64,000 nt of DNA from Amycolatopsis sp. MtRt-6 (GTDB taxonomy: Bacteria > Actinomycetota > Actinomycetes > Mycobacteriales > Pseudonocardiaceae). Shown here in pieces: positions 8,002-16,353 of this stretch. The stretch is taken from assembly GCF_017308975.1 (NCBI RefSeq), contig NZ_JADWPD010000003.1, forward strand, positions 310,001 to 374,000. The letters are read 5' to 3'. How positions within the stretch are numbered: the first letter of the stretch is position 1; the number at the start of each line of letters is the position of its first letter. Under the pieces are notes generated by a model, which was given only the letters and a program-made list of their open reading frames with translations, was not told the origin of the DNA and ran no database searches. Position numbers and translations under genes: made by a program.

Positions 8002-8042
8002 TTGTCCACATGTCGACTTGCCTGGGGACAACTTGTGGATAC
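8002..8042. promoter_or_regulatory. Inverted DnaA-box-like pair
   Basis: TTGTCCACA (8002-8010) equals the preferred Streptomyces DnaA box, and TGTGGATAC (8034-8042) is a one-off inverted copy. They lie 50-90 bases upstream of the OmpA-family gene. DnaA could act here as a regulator or be titrated. There are too few boxes for an origin. Confidence 0.3.
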
Positions 8043-8091
8043 CACCCGGATTCAGGTCGCCATCCCGCCACGCCCGGCTTACAGTCCCTTT

Positions 8092-8811
8092 ATGCGTCAG
8101 CGCTGGATCCTCGTGGTCCCGGTTGCGGTGCTGGTCACAGCGCTGCTCGCGGGGGTCGCCACCTGGACTCAGGCCGGCCGGCTCGAACGTGACCTCACCG
8201 CCCGGGCCCAGGCCGCGCTCTTCGAAGCCGGGCTGCCCACCGGCGATGTGCGCTTCGACGGCCGGGATGCCACCCTCAGCGGCTTCGCGCCCGGGCAAGC
8301 GCTGCGAGCCCTCGAAATCGTGCAGAACGTCGACGGTGTCCGGGCCGCCAAGGTCAACGGTGACGTCACCCCCGTGGCGCCGAGCCCCACCACCACGCCC
8401 AGCACCCCCAGCCCGCCACCGAGCACACCGCAAACCACCACCGCCCCACCGCCCACCGACAAGGCCGGCGTGCAGGCCGAGATCGACCGGATGCTCGCCG
8501 AGTCGCCCATCGCCTTCGAGCCCGATACGGCGAAGCTCACCCCCGAAGGCGAGCAGGCCGCCCGCAGCATCGCGATCGCCCTCGTCAAGGCGCCCGCGAG
8601 CTTCCGGTTCCGCGTCACCGGGCACGTCGCGCAGGGCCCCGGCGGCGAGAGCGCCGCGCTCAAACTCTCGCGGGACCGCGCCCGGGCCGTCGTGCGGATC
8701 CTCACCGCCAACGGGCTGGCGGCCAAGCGCGTGACGTACCGGGGGCTGGGCGACACCCGGCCGGCCACCGAGGGCGAAGAAGACCGGCGTGTCGAAGTCA
8801 CGGTCGTTTGA
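8092..8811 (+). CDS. BON-OmpA family envelope protein (ArfA/OmpATb-like)
   Basis: A 239-residue protein with a single N-terminal membrane helix (RWILVVPVAVLVTALLAGVATW). A BON-like domain follows at about residues 30-95. Next comes a Thr/Pro-rich linker (residues ~100-125), then a C-terminal OmpA domain whose peptidoglycan-binding core includes KLTPEGEQAARSI, LSRDRARAVV and RVTYRGLGDTRPA. The layout matches Mycobacterium ArfA/OmpATb, a protein implicated in acid adaptation, and the OmpA domain should sit outside the membrane against the wall. The ATG at 8092 is chosen because the longer frame from 7975 runs through the upstream regulatory region. The next gene starts 14 bases downstream and encodes a small membrane protein, like arfB/arfC in mycobacteria. 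Confidence 0.75.
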   Translation: MRQRWILVVPVAVLVTALLAGVATWTQAGRLERDLTARAQAALFEAGLPTGDVRFDGRDATLSGFAPGQALRALEIVQNVDGVRAAKVNGDVTPVAPSPTTTPSTPSPPPSTPQTTTAPPPTDKAGVQAEIDRMLAESPIAFEPDTAKLTPEGEQAARSIAIALVKAPASFRFRVTGHVAQGPGGESAALKLSRDRARAVVRILTANGLAAKRVTYRGLGDTRPATEGEEDRRVEVTVV

Positions 8812-8825
8812 GGGGTGATGAGCTG

Positions 8826-9224
8826 ATGTTCTGGCTGTTCGGGCAGATCTGGCTGTGGCTGATCGTCGCCTTCGGCCTGGGCGCGCTGACCTCGTGGCTC
8901 GTGCTGCGCGCGACCCAGCGACCGCGGCCCGCGCAGGAGCCGGAACCCGAAGAAGAACCGCCGTACGAACCGCCGCCGCCCCTCTCGACCGAGCAGACCC
9001 AGTTCATCCCGGCCGCCTGGGCGCAGCACCCACCCGACCGGCGCACGGCACCCGGCACCGCCGAAGACGACGACGCCGAAGAAGCCGGCCATCGCGAAGG
9101 GCACCTGCCGCTGCCGCCGCAGCGCGGTGCGCAGGCCGAAGACTGGCCCACGGAAGAAGAGCCCGCCTGGCCGGAGTCCGACGAGGCCCCGCAGTGGCCG
9201 CAGCAGCCTGGGCGCAGTGGCTGA
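8826..9224 (+). CDS. Small acidic membrane protein (ArfB/ArfC-like position)
   Basis: A 132-residue protein with one N-terminal transmembrane helix (MFWLFGQIWLWLIVAFGLGA) and a long acidic, Pro/Glu-rich cytoplasmic or periplasmic tail rich in PEPEEEPPYEPP-type sequence. It follows the BON-OmpA gene by 14 bases and is probably co-transcribed. By topology and position it corresponds to the accessory membrane proteins of the mycobacterial arf operon, but I cannot show sequence homology. ATG 8826 is preceded by GAGGGG; an in-frame TTG at 8808 would overlap the upstream stop. Confidence 0.65.
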   Translation: MFWLFGQIWLWLIVAFGLGALTSWLVLRATQRPRPAQEPEPEEEPPYEPPPPLSTEQTQFIPAAWAQHPPDRRTAPGTAEDDDAEEAGHREGHLPLPPQRGAQAEDWPTEEEPAWPESDEAPQWPQQPGRSG

Positions 9225-9281
9225 CACCCATCCTGGTAAGTTCGGCTACGCACTGTGAGCGAGGCCTGAGGAGGGGGTGGA

Positions 9282-9758
9282 GTGGCGCTCCCCCATTGGA
9301 CGCCGCAGCAGGTCCTGCCGCCGGGCCGGCACGCGGGTGACCTCGCCGACGTCTACGAACGCCTGGTGTTCGACGCCCCGCACCAGAACGAACGCGAGAT
9401 CCTGTTCAGCGCGCTCAACAGCTACCTCGGCGTCGCCCGGCGGATCATCCCGTCCGGCCGCGCCTGGATCGGCGGCGAGCTCATCACCCGGACCGCCCAC
9501 CCGCCGCGCGGCCTCGACGTCGTCCTCATCCCGGACGAATGGGGCGCGCTCAAGCGGCTCGACGACGCCGGCCGGTCCGCGCTCTACGGCCTGCTCACCC
9601 TGCGCGGCGTGATCGTCGGGCAGCCGGCGATGTACCTCGACCAGGTGCAACCGGTCGGCGGCATGCTGGACGGCTTCCTGTGCCGCCCCGGCGACGAAGA
9701 CGTGTGGGCCGAGGTCTGGGCCGAAGGCGGCAGGGGCTACCCGGAGATGATCTGGTGA
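9282..9758 (+). CDS. DUF6932-like (degenerate nucleotidyltransferase) protein
   Basis: A 158-residue cytoplasmic protein. The opening PPGRH followed by a Tyr/Phe-containing helix, then SGRAWIGGELITRT and about six residues later GLDVVLIPDEWG, resembles the DUF6932 pattern (P-P-G-x-H, then G-S-F-V-T, then D-I-D-x-V) of MNT-like nucleotidyltransferases. Here the GS of the active-site motif reads GGE and the first Asp of DxD is Gly, leaving one acidic residue, so catalysis would be impaired or altered. The stop overlaps the next start by four bases (GTGA), so the pair is a translationally coupled cassette. The family call is from memory of the pattern. Confidence 0.5.
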   Translation: MALPHWTPQQVLPPGRHAGDLADVYERLVFDAPHQNEREILFSALNSYLGVARRIIPSGRAWIGGELITRTAHPPRGLDVVLIPDEWGALKRLDDAGRSALYGLLTLRGVIVGQPAMYLDQVQPVGGMLDGFLCRPGDEDVWAEVWAEGGRGYPEMIW

Positions 9759-10636
9759 GGAACGAGTTCCGGCGCATCGCCGACGAGATCCCCGGCGGCA
9801 CGTGGCTCGACGACCTGGCCCGCGCCTCCGCGATGGCGGCGAACGCCAAGTTCGAGCGGACGTCCCGCTCGCCGCTGCTGCACGTCTCGGTGATCGGCGA
9901 GCAGACCATCGACGCCTACACCTTCTCCGACATCAGCCGCGCGCTGCAGGACGCGACCGCGAAGATCGGGCACATCATCCGGAACCCGTCCGGCGAGGTC
10001 ACCCAGGTCCAGCAGACCGACCGCGACAAGGCGCCGCTGATCCAGCGCGGCCAGGCGGGCAACGCGATCTTCTTCGGCTTCCCCGAGCCGCTGGCCGACG
10101 ACGCCCTGATCGTCGACGGCATCGAGACGCTGTCCGAGCGCGCGGTCAAGGAGCTCTGCGACTTCCTGCCGGCGAACGGCTCGGACGACGGCGCGCTCGA
10201 CGCCGTGCTGCTCCAGCGCGACACCGTCCGCAACGCGGTGAGCGACATCGTCAACGCCGTCGCGAAGAACGCCGGCATCGGGATGGCGCTGACGCCGACC
10301 GCGGGCGAGCAGGTCACCCGCAGCATGACCACCGAGCAGGCGCGGATCCTGCAGGGCAGCCTCCGCGAGTCCCGCGAAGAGGTCGGCTACGAGACCGTGC
10401 GCGGACGGCTCGACGGCGTCCGCACGCGGCGCCGCATCTTCTACCTCGACCGCGAGTCGGGCGGCACGATCCAGGGCGCGGTGGCCCCTGACCTGCTCGA
10501 CCAGATCAAGGAGAACCTCGACCGTCCGGTGACAGCCCGGCTACGCGTCGTGCGGACGACGACGATCGACGGCCGCCGCGGCCGGCCCGTCTTCGAACTC
10601 CTCGAAATCACGCCCGAAGTGAGCCTTTTCGACTGA
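9755..10636 (+). CDS. Unknown protein coupled to the DUF6932-like gene
   Basis: A 293-residue cytoplasmic protein that I do not recognise. The N-terminal half (to about residue 150) looks alpha/beta, with LLHVSVIGEQTIDAYTFSDI and NAIFFGFPEPL as hydrophobic strands. The middle is helical (residues ~150-215). The C-terminal ~80 residues look like a small beta-barrel, with alternating hydrophobic strands around RGRLDGVRTRRRIFYLD and GRRGRPVFELLEI. No transmembrane segment or signal peptide is visible. The start is the GTG overlapping the previous stop. A 250-base AT-richer gap follows, with no further gene before 10887, so the cassette appears to be two genes only. Confidence 0.6.
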   Translation: MRNEFRRIADEIPGGTWLDDLARASAMAANAKFERTSRSPLLHVSVIGEQTIDAYTFSDISRALQDATAKIGHIIRNPSGEVTQVQQTDRDKAPLIQRGQAGNAIFFGFPEPLADDALIVDGIETLSERAVKELCDFLPANGSDDGALDAVLLQRDTVRNAVSDIVNAVAKNAGIGMALTPTAGEQVTRSMTTEQARILQGSLRESREEVGYETVRGRLDGVRTRRRIFYLDRESGGTIQGAVAPDLLDQIKENLDRPVTARLRVVRTTTIDGRRGRPVFELLEITPEVSLFD

Positions 10637-10886
10637 GAAGTCCGGTATGCGACTTTCGTCTTGAACGCCGGTACCGACGGTCGTCGTGGGCCGAACAGCC
10701 ACGAAAACAGTGGGAACTCCGATATTCTTCCCATTGATCACCAGGCCACACCATGCCCGCGTTGTCAGGAAATATCGATACCTGCCCGCAAATGGTGGGA
10801 CAATGACTTTTTCCGGAATGTAACAATTTCGTTCGAGGCCACACTTATGGGTTAACGTCGTCGCACTCCCACCCGAAGGGGTTCGC

Positions 10887-11552
10887 ATGATGACCGACCC
10901 GCAGTACCCGCCGGCCACCGCGCGCCACGGCCGGCCCGCGCCGCCGGTGACGGCTACGGAGCGTCGTCAGGCCAACGCGAGGCCCGCGCGGAACATCCTG
11001 GCGATCGCCGGACTCCTGCTCGGCGTGGCCGCGCTGGGTGTCACCTTCGTCCCGGACCTCGAGTTCGTCGCGTGGCCGCTGGGCGGGATCGGGCTGGTCC
11101 TGGCGATCGCCGGGCTGGTCAAGGTCAAGAAGGGCACCGCGGGCGACCACGTGCTGGCGATCACCGCCACCGTCGTCACGGCCGCCTCGCTGCTCACGGC
11201 GGCCGGGATGCTGCTGTACTCGACCTTCTTCGGCAACGGCGAGTCCGGGCTGCACCTGCCCGCGGTGGCCGGTGACAAGCACACCGTGACCTTCCAGATC
11301 ACCTCCGCCGGCGGCGCGACCGTGCGCTACGGCAGCCTCAATGACCAGCGCACCGAAAACGCGCCCGCCAGCACCGACGCGTGGGAGGGCCAGGCCTCCT
11401 ACAACAACGGCTCCTACCTGCTGACGCTCACCGCGGACACCCGCAATGCGACGGTCAGCAACGAAATCAGCTGCGCCATTCTGGTCGACGGCAAGAAGGT
11501 CGCGGAAAACAGCGGCACGACGATCGCGCTCTGCACGGCGAACGTCGGCTGA
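10887..11552 (+). CDS. Membrane protein with MmpS-like C-terminal domain
   Basis: A 221-residue protein with three hydrophobic segments between about residues 35 and 115 and then an extracytoplasmic domain (~125-221). The latter resembles the MmpS beta-sandwich: VTFQITSAGGATVRYGS, a WEGQASYNNG strand region, SNEISCAILVDGKKV with a conserved Cys, and a final Cys in IALCTANVG that would form the MmpS disulfide. MmpS proteins support MmpL/RND export of lipids and siderophores in mycolate-related actinobacteria. No MmpL partner is adjacent, so a more general sensor or envelope role is possible. Tandem ATGs follow GAAGGGG, and the first is used. Confidence 0.65.
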   Translation: MMTDPQYPPATARHGRPAPPVTATERRQANARPARNILAIAGLLLGVAALGVTFVPDLEFVAWPLGGIGLVLAIAGLVKVKKGTAGDHVLAITATVVTAASLLTAAGMLLYSTFFGNGESGLHLPAVAGDKHTVTFQITSAGGATVRYGSLNDQRTENAPASTDAWEGQASYNNGSYLLTLTADTRNATVSNEISCAILVDGKKVAENSGTTIALCTANVG

Positions 11553-11591
11553 GCAGGCACTGAGCGGACACCGGGCGAGCCCGCCTGGCGA

Positions 11592-11623
11592 CCGGCCGGC
11601 CTACCCCCACGTCGGCCGGCCGG
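11592..11623. terminator. GC hairpin between convergent genes
   Basis: CCGGCCGGCC (11592-11601) pairs with GGCCGGCCGG (11614-11623) across a 12-nt loop, just after the MmpS-like gene. A second small hairpin, GAATCC/GGATTC (11766-11782), lies nearer the stop of the AfsR-like gene. The 298-base gap shows nothing else. Confidence 0.55.
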
Positions 11624-11850
11624 GCCGCCACGAGCCGCTCCTGGCGGCTCCGGGCCCCGCCGCGGTTTTCCCGTACGGGGCCTGGCGCCGGCGTCTCAGC
11701 CTGCCCCTCCCCTAGGGCTCTGCCGGCACCGCCGAACCTACGCGGACGGCGTCCGCGCCCACTAAGAATCCACTAAGGATTCAGCGCGCGGGCCGGGTCG
11801 TGACCCATTCGCAACGAAATTCCCGAACGGCGAAAGTGCCGGAATGCGGC

Positions 11851-14598
11851 TCACTGCAGATCGGCGAGTTCGGTGCGGACCTCACCGACGAGCTTCGGGT
11901 GCACGCGCTCGTAAATGCGCACCGACAACGCCAGTTGTTCGCGCGCGCCGTCGATGTCGCCGCCGGCCCGCAGGACCCGGCCCAGCGTCAGCCGCAGCGT
12001 CCCTTCCCGCGCGAGGAACTCGCGGCTGATCGCCAGGTCGATCGCCTCCCAGACGTACCGCTCGGCCGCCTCGAGGTCACCGGCCCGCAGGCTGAGCTCG
12101 GCCAGCTTGTCCAGCGACACGACGATCTGGTCGTCGTCGCCCAGTTCGCGGTCGATCCGCAGGCCGGCCCGCTGGTGGGCGATCGCGTCGGCGAGCCGGC
12201 CCGCCCGTTTCTCCGCCTGCGCGCAGCTGCCGAGCGCCTGCCCGCGCAGGGCGGTGTCCGGAGCGTTCGCGACCGCCGCGGCCAGCCACTCGATGGCCTT
12301 CTCATGGTCGCCGAGCCGGCTCAGCGCGCGCCCGAGGTGCAGGTCCACCGAGGTGCGCAGCCGCCGGTCGGCCGACGCGGCGGCCAGCTCCGCCGCCCGT
12401 TCGGCGTCGGCGAGTCCGAACCCCGGCAGCTCGAACGTCAACGCGATCTCGCACCGCGCGAGCAGCAGCCAGCACTGCCCCTCGACGTCGCCCGCGGCTT
12501 CGGCGGCGGCGACGCCGAGGTCGGCCATCCGCGTCCACTCGTCCAGCAGCGGGCACGCGACGCGGTAGGTGTGCGCCAGCCGGGCCAGCCGCCAGACGTC
12601 GTCGTGGCGGCCCGCGGCGTCCGCGGCGTCGAGGACGGCCAGGAGGTTCGGCCACTCGGCCGCGAACCAGTCCCGCGCCTCGGAAACGCCGGTGAGCGGC
12701 GGCATCGCGTCGGCGGCGAGGACGTGGGAGAAGTCGAGCGGGTCGGCGACGCGGCCGAGCAGGCGCCGCGCCCGGTCGGCGACCGCCTGGTAGTAGCGGA
12801 CCATCCCGCCGAGGGCCTCTTCGCGCTCCTTCTCGCCGAGTTCCTGCTCCGCCAGCTCACGGAGGTACAGCCAGACGAGGTCGTGCGGCACGAAGACGTC
12901 GCGCTCGGTCTCGAAGACGAGGTTGTGCGCGGCCAGCGCGCGCAGCCGCCGCCGGGCCTCGGCCACCGGGATCTGCGCGACCGCGGCCATCACGTGCGGC
13001 CCGACCAGCACGCCGGGCACCGCGCCGAGCTGCAGGAACGTCTCGGCGACTTCGCGGGGCAGGCCGCGGAAGGAGACGTCGAACGCCGCGCGGACGCTGT
13101 CGTCGGCGCCGTCGACCTGCAGCCCCGCGAGCCGGGTGCGCTCGTTGCCGAGTTCGTCGACCAGCTCCTCCGCGGTCCGCTGCGCGCTCGCCGAGAGCCG
13201 CGCGCCGGCGATCCGCAGCGCCAGCGGGAGGTAGCCGCAGAGCCGCGCCAGTGCGTGGTTGAGGCTCGCCGGCCCGGCGAGCTCCTCGATGAGCCGCACG
13301 GCGTCGTCCGGGGCGAGCGTGCCCAGCACGCGCTGCTTGGCCGCGTTCGAGACGGCGAGGCCGTCGAGCCGCGACCGGCTGGTCACCACCGTCATCGTCC
13401 GCGCGCTCGGCGGCAGCAGCGGGCGCACCTGCTCGGCGGTGCGGGCGTCGTCGAGCAGCACCAGCATCCGCCGTCCGGCGATCAGCGACCGGTAGAGGGC
13501 GACGCGTTCGTGCAGCAGCTCCGGGATCTTCGCGGTTTCGACGCCGAGGCCGAGCAGGAACTGGGTGAGCAGCTCGGCCGGCTCCAGCGGCGGGTGGTGC
13601 GGGTCGAAGCCGCGCAGCGACGCGAACAGGACGCCGTCGGGGAAGCGCGGCGCGACCCGGTGCGCCCACCACACGACCAGCGTGCTCTTGCCGACCCCGG
13701 CGGTACCGGTGACCACGGCGATCGTCGTCTGCCCGGCCTCGGCCCTGGTCACCAGGCCGTCGAGCCAGTCCAGCTCGTCGTCGCGCCCGGCCAGGCTCGG
13801 CACCGCCGCGGGCAGCTGCGAAATCGCTTTCGCCGGCTCGGCGCCGGCCGCCGGGGCGACGACGTTCCGCGGCGGGAGGTCGTCGTTGAGCACGCGCTCG
13901 TGCAGCCAGCGCAGCTCGGCTCCGGGCTCGACGCCGAGGGTGCGCAACGTCGCGCGCGAGACGGTCCGGTACAGCTCGAGGGCGTCCCCGCGGCGGCCCG
14001 CGTGGTAGAGCGCCCGCATCAGCTGGCCCGCGGTCCGCTCGGCCAGCGGGTCGGCCCGGACGATCGGGCTGAGCTCGACGATCAGCTCCGCGTGCCGGCC
14101 GAGCTCGAGGTCGGCGTCGACGCGGGCGCCGTGCACGGCGCGGCGGAGGTCCTCCAGTTCGGGGGCCCGCAGCGAGTCGGGCACCCCGCCCAGCGCGGGG
14201 CCCTGCCAGAGCGCGAGCGCTTCGGCGAGCAACGCGGCGGCGACGTCCGGGGTGGCCACGGACGCGCGGTCCAGCAGCGTGCGCGCCCGGTGGACGTCGA
14301 TCCGGTCGGGCTCGACGTCCAGCCGGTAGCCCGGCGGGGTGGTGAGGATGCGCGGGCCGTCGAGGTCGCGCAGGACCCGCCGCAGGTGGGAGACGTTGCC
14401 GTGGACGATGGTGCGCGCGGTCGCCGGTGGGTCGTGGCCCCAGAGGGCGTCGATGATCTCGTCGAGCCCGACGACCTTGCCGGGCTTGAGCGCCAGCAGC
14501 GCGAGCAGGCCGCGGACACCCGGCCCGCCGATCGGGACGGGGTCGTCCCCGTGGAAGAGCTGGACGGGCCCGAGCAGCTGAAGACGGGTTGGGGCCAT
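11851..14598 (-). CDS. AfsR-type SARP regulator (BTAD + NB-ARC + TPR)
   Basis: A 915-residue large SARP/AfsR-like regulator. The N-terminal OmpR-type winged helix (residues ~1-95, with ARTIVHGNVSHLRRVLRDL and PPGYRLDVE) is followed by the bacterial transcriptional activation domain (~100-250). The NB-ARC-type STAND ATPase has Walker A GTAGVGKSTLVVWWAH and Walker B RMLVLLDDA (about 270-560). TPR-like helices fill the C-terminal third. Such proteins bind direct heptamer repeats and activate secondary-metabolite genes. No biosynthetic cluster is adjacent, so this one may be an orphan or pleiotropic regulator like AfsR. The ATG at 14598 gives the standard SARP start MAPTRLQLLGPVQL; longer in-frame starts add unrelated sequence. 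Confidence 0.85.
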   Translation of the reverse strand: MAPTRLQLLGPVQLFHGDDPVPIGGPGVRGLLALLALKPGKVVGLDEIIDALWGHDPPATARTIVHGNVSHLRRVLRDLDGPRILTTPPGYRLDVEPDRIDVHRARTLLDRASVATPDVAAALLAEALALWQGPALGGVPDSLRAPELEDLRRAVHGARVDADLELGRHAELIVELSPIVRADPLAERTAGQLMRALYHAGRRGDALELYRTVSRATLRTLGVEPGAELRWLHERVLNDDLPPRNVVAPAAGAEPAKAISQLPAAVPSLAGRDDELDWLDGLVTRAEAGQTTIAVVTGTAGVGKSTLVVWWAHRVAPRFPDGVLFASLRGFDPHHPPLEPAELLTQFLLGLGVETAKIPELLHERVALYRSLIAGRRMLVLLDDARTAEQVRPLLPPSARTMTVVTSRSRLDGLAVSNAAKQRVLGTLAPDDAVRLIEELAGPASLNHALARLCGYLPLALRIAGARLSASAQRTAEELVDELGNERTRLAGLQVDGADDSVRAAFDVSFRGLPREVAETFLQLGAVPGVLVGPHVMAAVAQIPVAEARRRLRALAAHNLVFETERDVFVPHDLVWLYLRELAEQELGEKEREEALGGMVRYYQAVADRARRLLGRVADPLDFSHVLAADAMPPLTGVSEARDWFAAEWPNLLAVLDAADAAGRHDDVWRLARLAHTYRVACPLLDEWTRMADLGVAAAEAAGDVEGQCWLLLARCEIALTFELPGFGLADAERAAELAAASADRRLRTSVDLHLGRALSRLGDHEKAIEWLAAAVANAPDTALRGQALGSCAQAEKRAGRLADAIAHQRAGLRIDRELGDDDQIVVSLDKLAELSLRAGDLEAAERYVWEAIDLAISREFLAREGTLRLTLGRVLRAGGDIDGAREQLALSVRIYERVHPKLVGEVRTELADLQ

Positions 14599-14778
14599 GC
14601 GCGCGCCCACCTCCCCGGCTCCACGGTGTCCCGGCGTCGCCCTCGCCGGAAAAGTCAACCTACCGTGATGGGCGGGCGGCGAATACCGCCCCACCGGGCC
14701 AGGACCAGGCCCTATCGCGGGCGCTGCGGAATCCGCAGCCGCCGTCCGGAGGGCCTGCGATTGGCGCGGACATGACAG

Positions 14779-14817
14779 GACCCCGCACCACCGGTCCCGA
14801 TCCGGTCGTGCGGGGTC
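14779..14817. terminator. Strong hairpin downstream of the ectoine operon
   Basis: GACCCCGCAC (14779-14788) pairs with GTGCGGGGTC (14808-14817), with an inner CCGG/CCGG extension. It lies in the 420-base gap between ectD (stop 15019) and the AfsR-like gene. It may terminate ect transcription about 200 bases after ectD. Apart from it the gap shows no gene or repeat that I can support. Confidence 0.45.
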
Positions 14818-15018
14818 GCTGTCGAAACTTCCGGCCGGGCCGCCAGGGGGCCGGTCCGCCCGTCCGCCACCGAGGGCAACCGGGCAGGTGAGCTCACCCC
14901 GAGCGAAGTACCCGCCGCCGGCCGTCCGCGAAGACGTGTTGCGCGGGCCACACACCCACGCGGTGGCGACACGGTAACAGGGCGCACCGGGCCGGTCACC
15001 GGCGGGTGGGGTAACGAC

Positions 15019-15921
15019 TCAGCGCCTGATCGGCGTCGAGTCGCGGCCCGCGATGAAGGCCGGCCGTGGCGCGCTCGCCGCGAACGGCTCCTGCAACGCG
15101 TTCTCCACGCTGTTGAACACCAGGAAGATGTTCGAGCGCGGGTACGGCGTGATGTTGTTCCCGGAGCCGTGCATGATGTTCGAGTCGAACCACAGGGCCG
15201 AGCCCGCCTGGCCGGTGAACTGGTCGATGCCGTGCTCGGCCGCCATCTTGGTGATGTCTTCCTCGCTCGGCACGCCCACCCGCTGGTCCTTGAGCGAGCT
15301 CTTGTAGTTGTCGTCCGGCGTCTCGCCCGCGCACTGGACGAACGTCCGGTGTGAGCCCGGCATGATCATCAAGCCGCCGTTGAACGGGTAGTTGTCGGTC
15401 AGCGCGATGGAGCAGCTGACCGCGCGCGGGGCCGGCATGCCGTCCTCCGCGTGCCAGGTTTCGAAGTCCGAGTGCCAGTAGAACCCGGTGCCCTTGAAGC
15501 CGGGCATGTAGTTGACGCGGCTCTGGTGGATGTACACCTCGGAGCCGAGCAGCTGCCGGGCCCGGTCCAGCACGCGCGGGTCGCGCACCAGCTCGGCGAT
15601 CAGGGCCGAGATCTCGTGGACGTCGAAGATCGACCGGACCTCACCGGTCTTCGCCTCGGTGATCACGCGCTCGTCACGGGCCAGCTCCGTGTCGGAGGAC
15701 AGCCGCACCAGCTCCTGCCAGTACGTCTGGACCTCCCCGACGGAGAGCATGTCCTCGACCACGGTGTAGCCGTTGGTCTCGTGGTTCGCCAGCGTGGCGG
15801 CGTCGATCGGGCCGTCGGCTTCGGTACCCCACACCGTGGGGTGCACGCGCGGCAGGTGGGCCGGCGTACCGGTGATCCGGGTCGGGTAACCGTCGTCGAC
15901 CCGGGTGTCCGTCAGCGTCAC
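15019..15921 (-). CDS. ectD: Ectoine hydroxylase
   Basis: A 300-residue Fe(II)/2-oxoglutarate dioxygenase that converts ectoine to 5-hydroxyectoine. The family signature FYWHSDFETWHAEDGMPAPR carries iron ligands H150 and D152, and the third ligand is H251 in IMHGSGNN. The length is typical for EctD. The GTG at 15921 is used because AGGAGG lies just upstream and it gives the standard N-terminus; the frame upstream is read-through of the intergenic space. It is the last gene of ectABCD, 29 bases after ectC, so the organism should make hydroxyectoine as well as ectoine under osmotic or heat stress. Confidence 0.97.
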   Translation of the reverse strand: MTLTDTRVDDGYPTRITGTPAHLPRVHPTVWGTEADGPIDAATLANHETNGYTVVEDMLSVGEVQTYWQELVRLSSDTELARDERVITEAKTGEVRSIFDVHEISALIAELVRDPRVLDRARQLLGSEVYIHQSRVNYMPGFKGTGFYWHSDFETWHAEDGMPAPRAVSCSIALTDNYPFNGGLMIMPGSHRTFVQCAGETPDDNYKSSLKDQRVGVPSEEDITKMAAEHGIDQFTGQAGSALWFDSNIMHGSGNNITPYPRSNIFLVFNSVENALQEPFAASAPRPAFIAGRDSTPIRR

Positions 15922-15950
15922 GGGCTTCGCCTCCTGTTTTCCTCTCCGGT

Positions 15951-16343
15951 TTATGCGTCTTCGGTGATCAGCGGGTACACACCGTTCTCGTCGTGCACCT
16001 CGCGGCCCGTCACCGGCGGGTTGAACACGCACACGCACTTGATCTCGGTCCTGGGCCGGACCTGGTGCTTGTCGTGGTCGTTGAGCAGGTAGAGCGTGCC
16101 GGGCTTGAGCTCGTAGACCTTGCCGGTGGCCAGGTCCTCGATCTCGCCCTCGCCGGAGGTGATGAACACCGCCTCGATGTGGTTGGCGTACCAGAAGTCG
16201 TTGACCGTCCCCGCGTACAGCGTGGTCTCGTGCACCGAGAAGCCGACGCCTTCCTTGGCGAGGATGATTCTCTTGCTGCGCCAGTTCGGGGTCTTGATGT
16301 CGGCGTCGGTGTCGGTGATCTCGTCGAGCGTGCGGACGAGCAC
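15951..16343 (-). CDS. ectC: Ectoine synthase
   Basis: A 130-residue cupin that cyclises N-gamma-acetyl-L-2,4-diaminobutyrate to ectoine. It begins [20 protein letters not shown], the typical EctC start, and retains the metal-binding cupin strands ([20 protein letters not shown] and [16 protein letters not shown]). Family length is normal. The GTG start at 16343 follows AAGGGAG. It sits 10 bases after ectB and 29 bases before ectD, consistent with one transcript. Confidence 0.97.
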   Translation of the reverse strand: MLVRTLDEITDTDADIKTPNWRSKRIILAKEGVGFSVHETTLYAGTVNDFWYANHIEAVFITSGEGEIEDLATGKVYELKPGTLYLLNDHDKHQVRPRTEIKCVCVFNPPVTGREVHDENGVYPLITEDA

Positions 16344-16353
16344 GGGTACTCCC

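Noticed and set aside
8002..8042. Replication origin
   Set aside because: Only two boxes and no dnaA or dnaN gene in the window.
11800..14775. 991-residue plus-strand frame opposite the AfsR-like gene
   Set aside because: Composition is Arg/Gln/His-rich with no family motif; the minus-strand frame is a complete SARP/NB-ARC/TPR protein.
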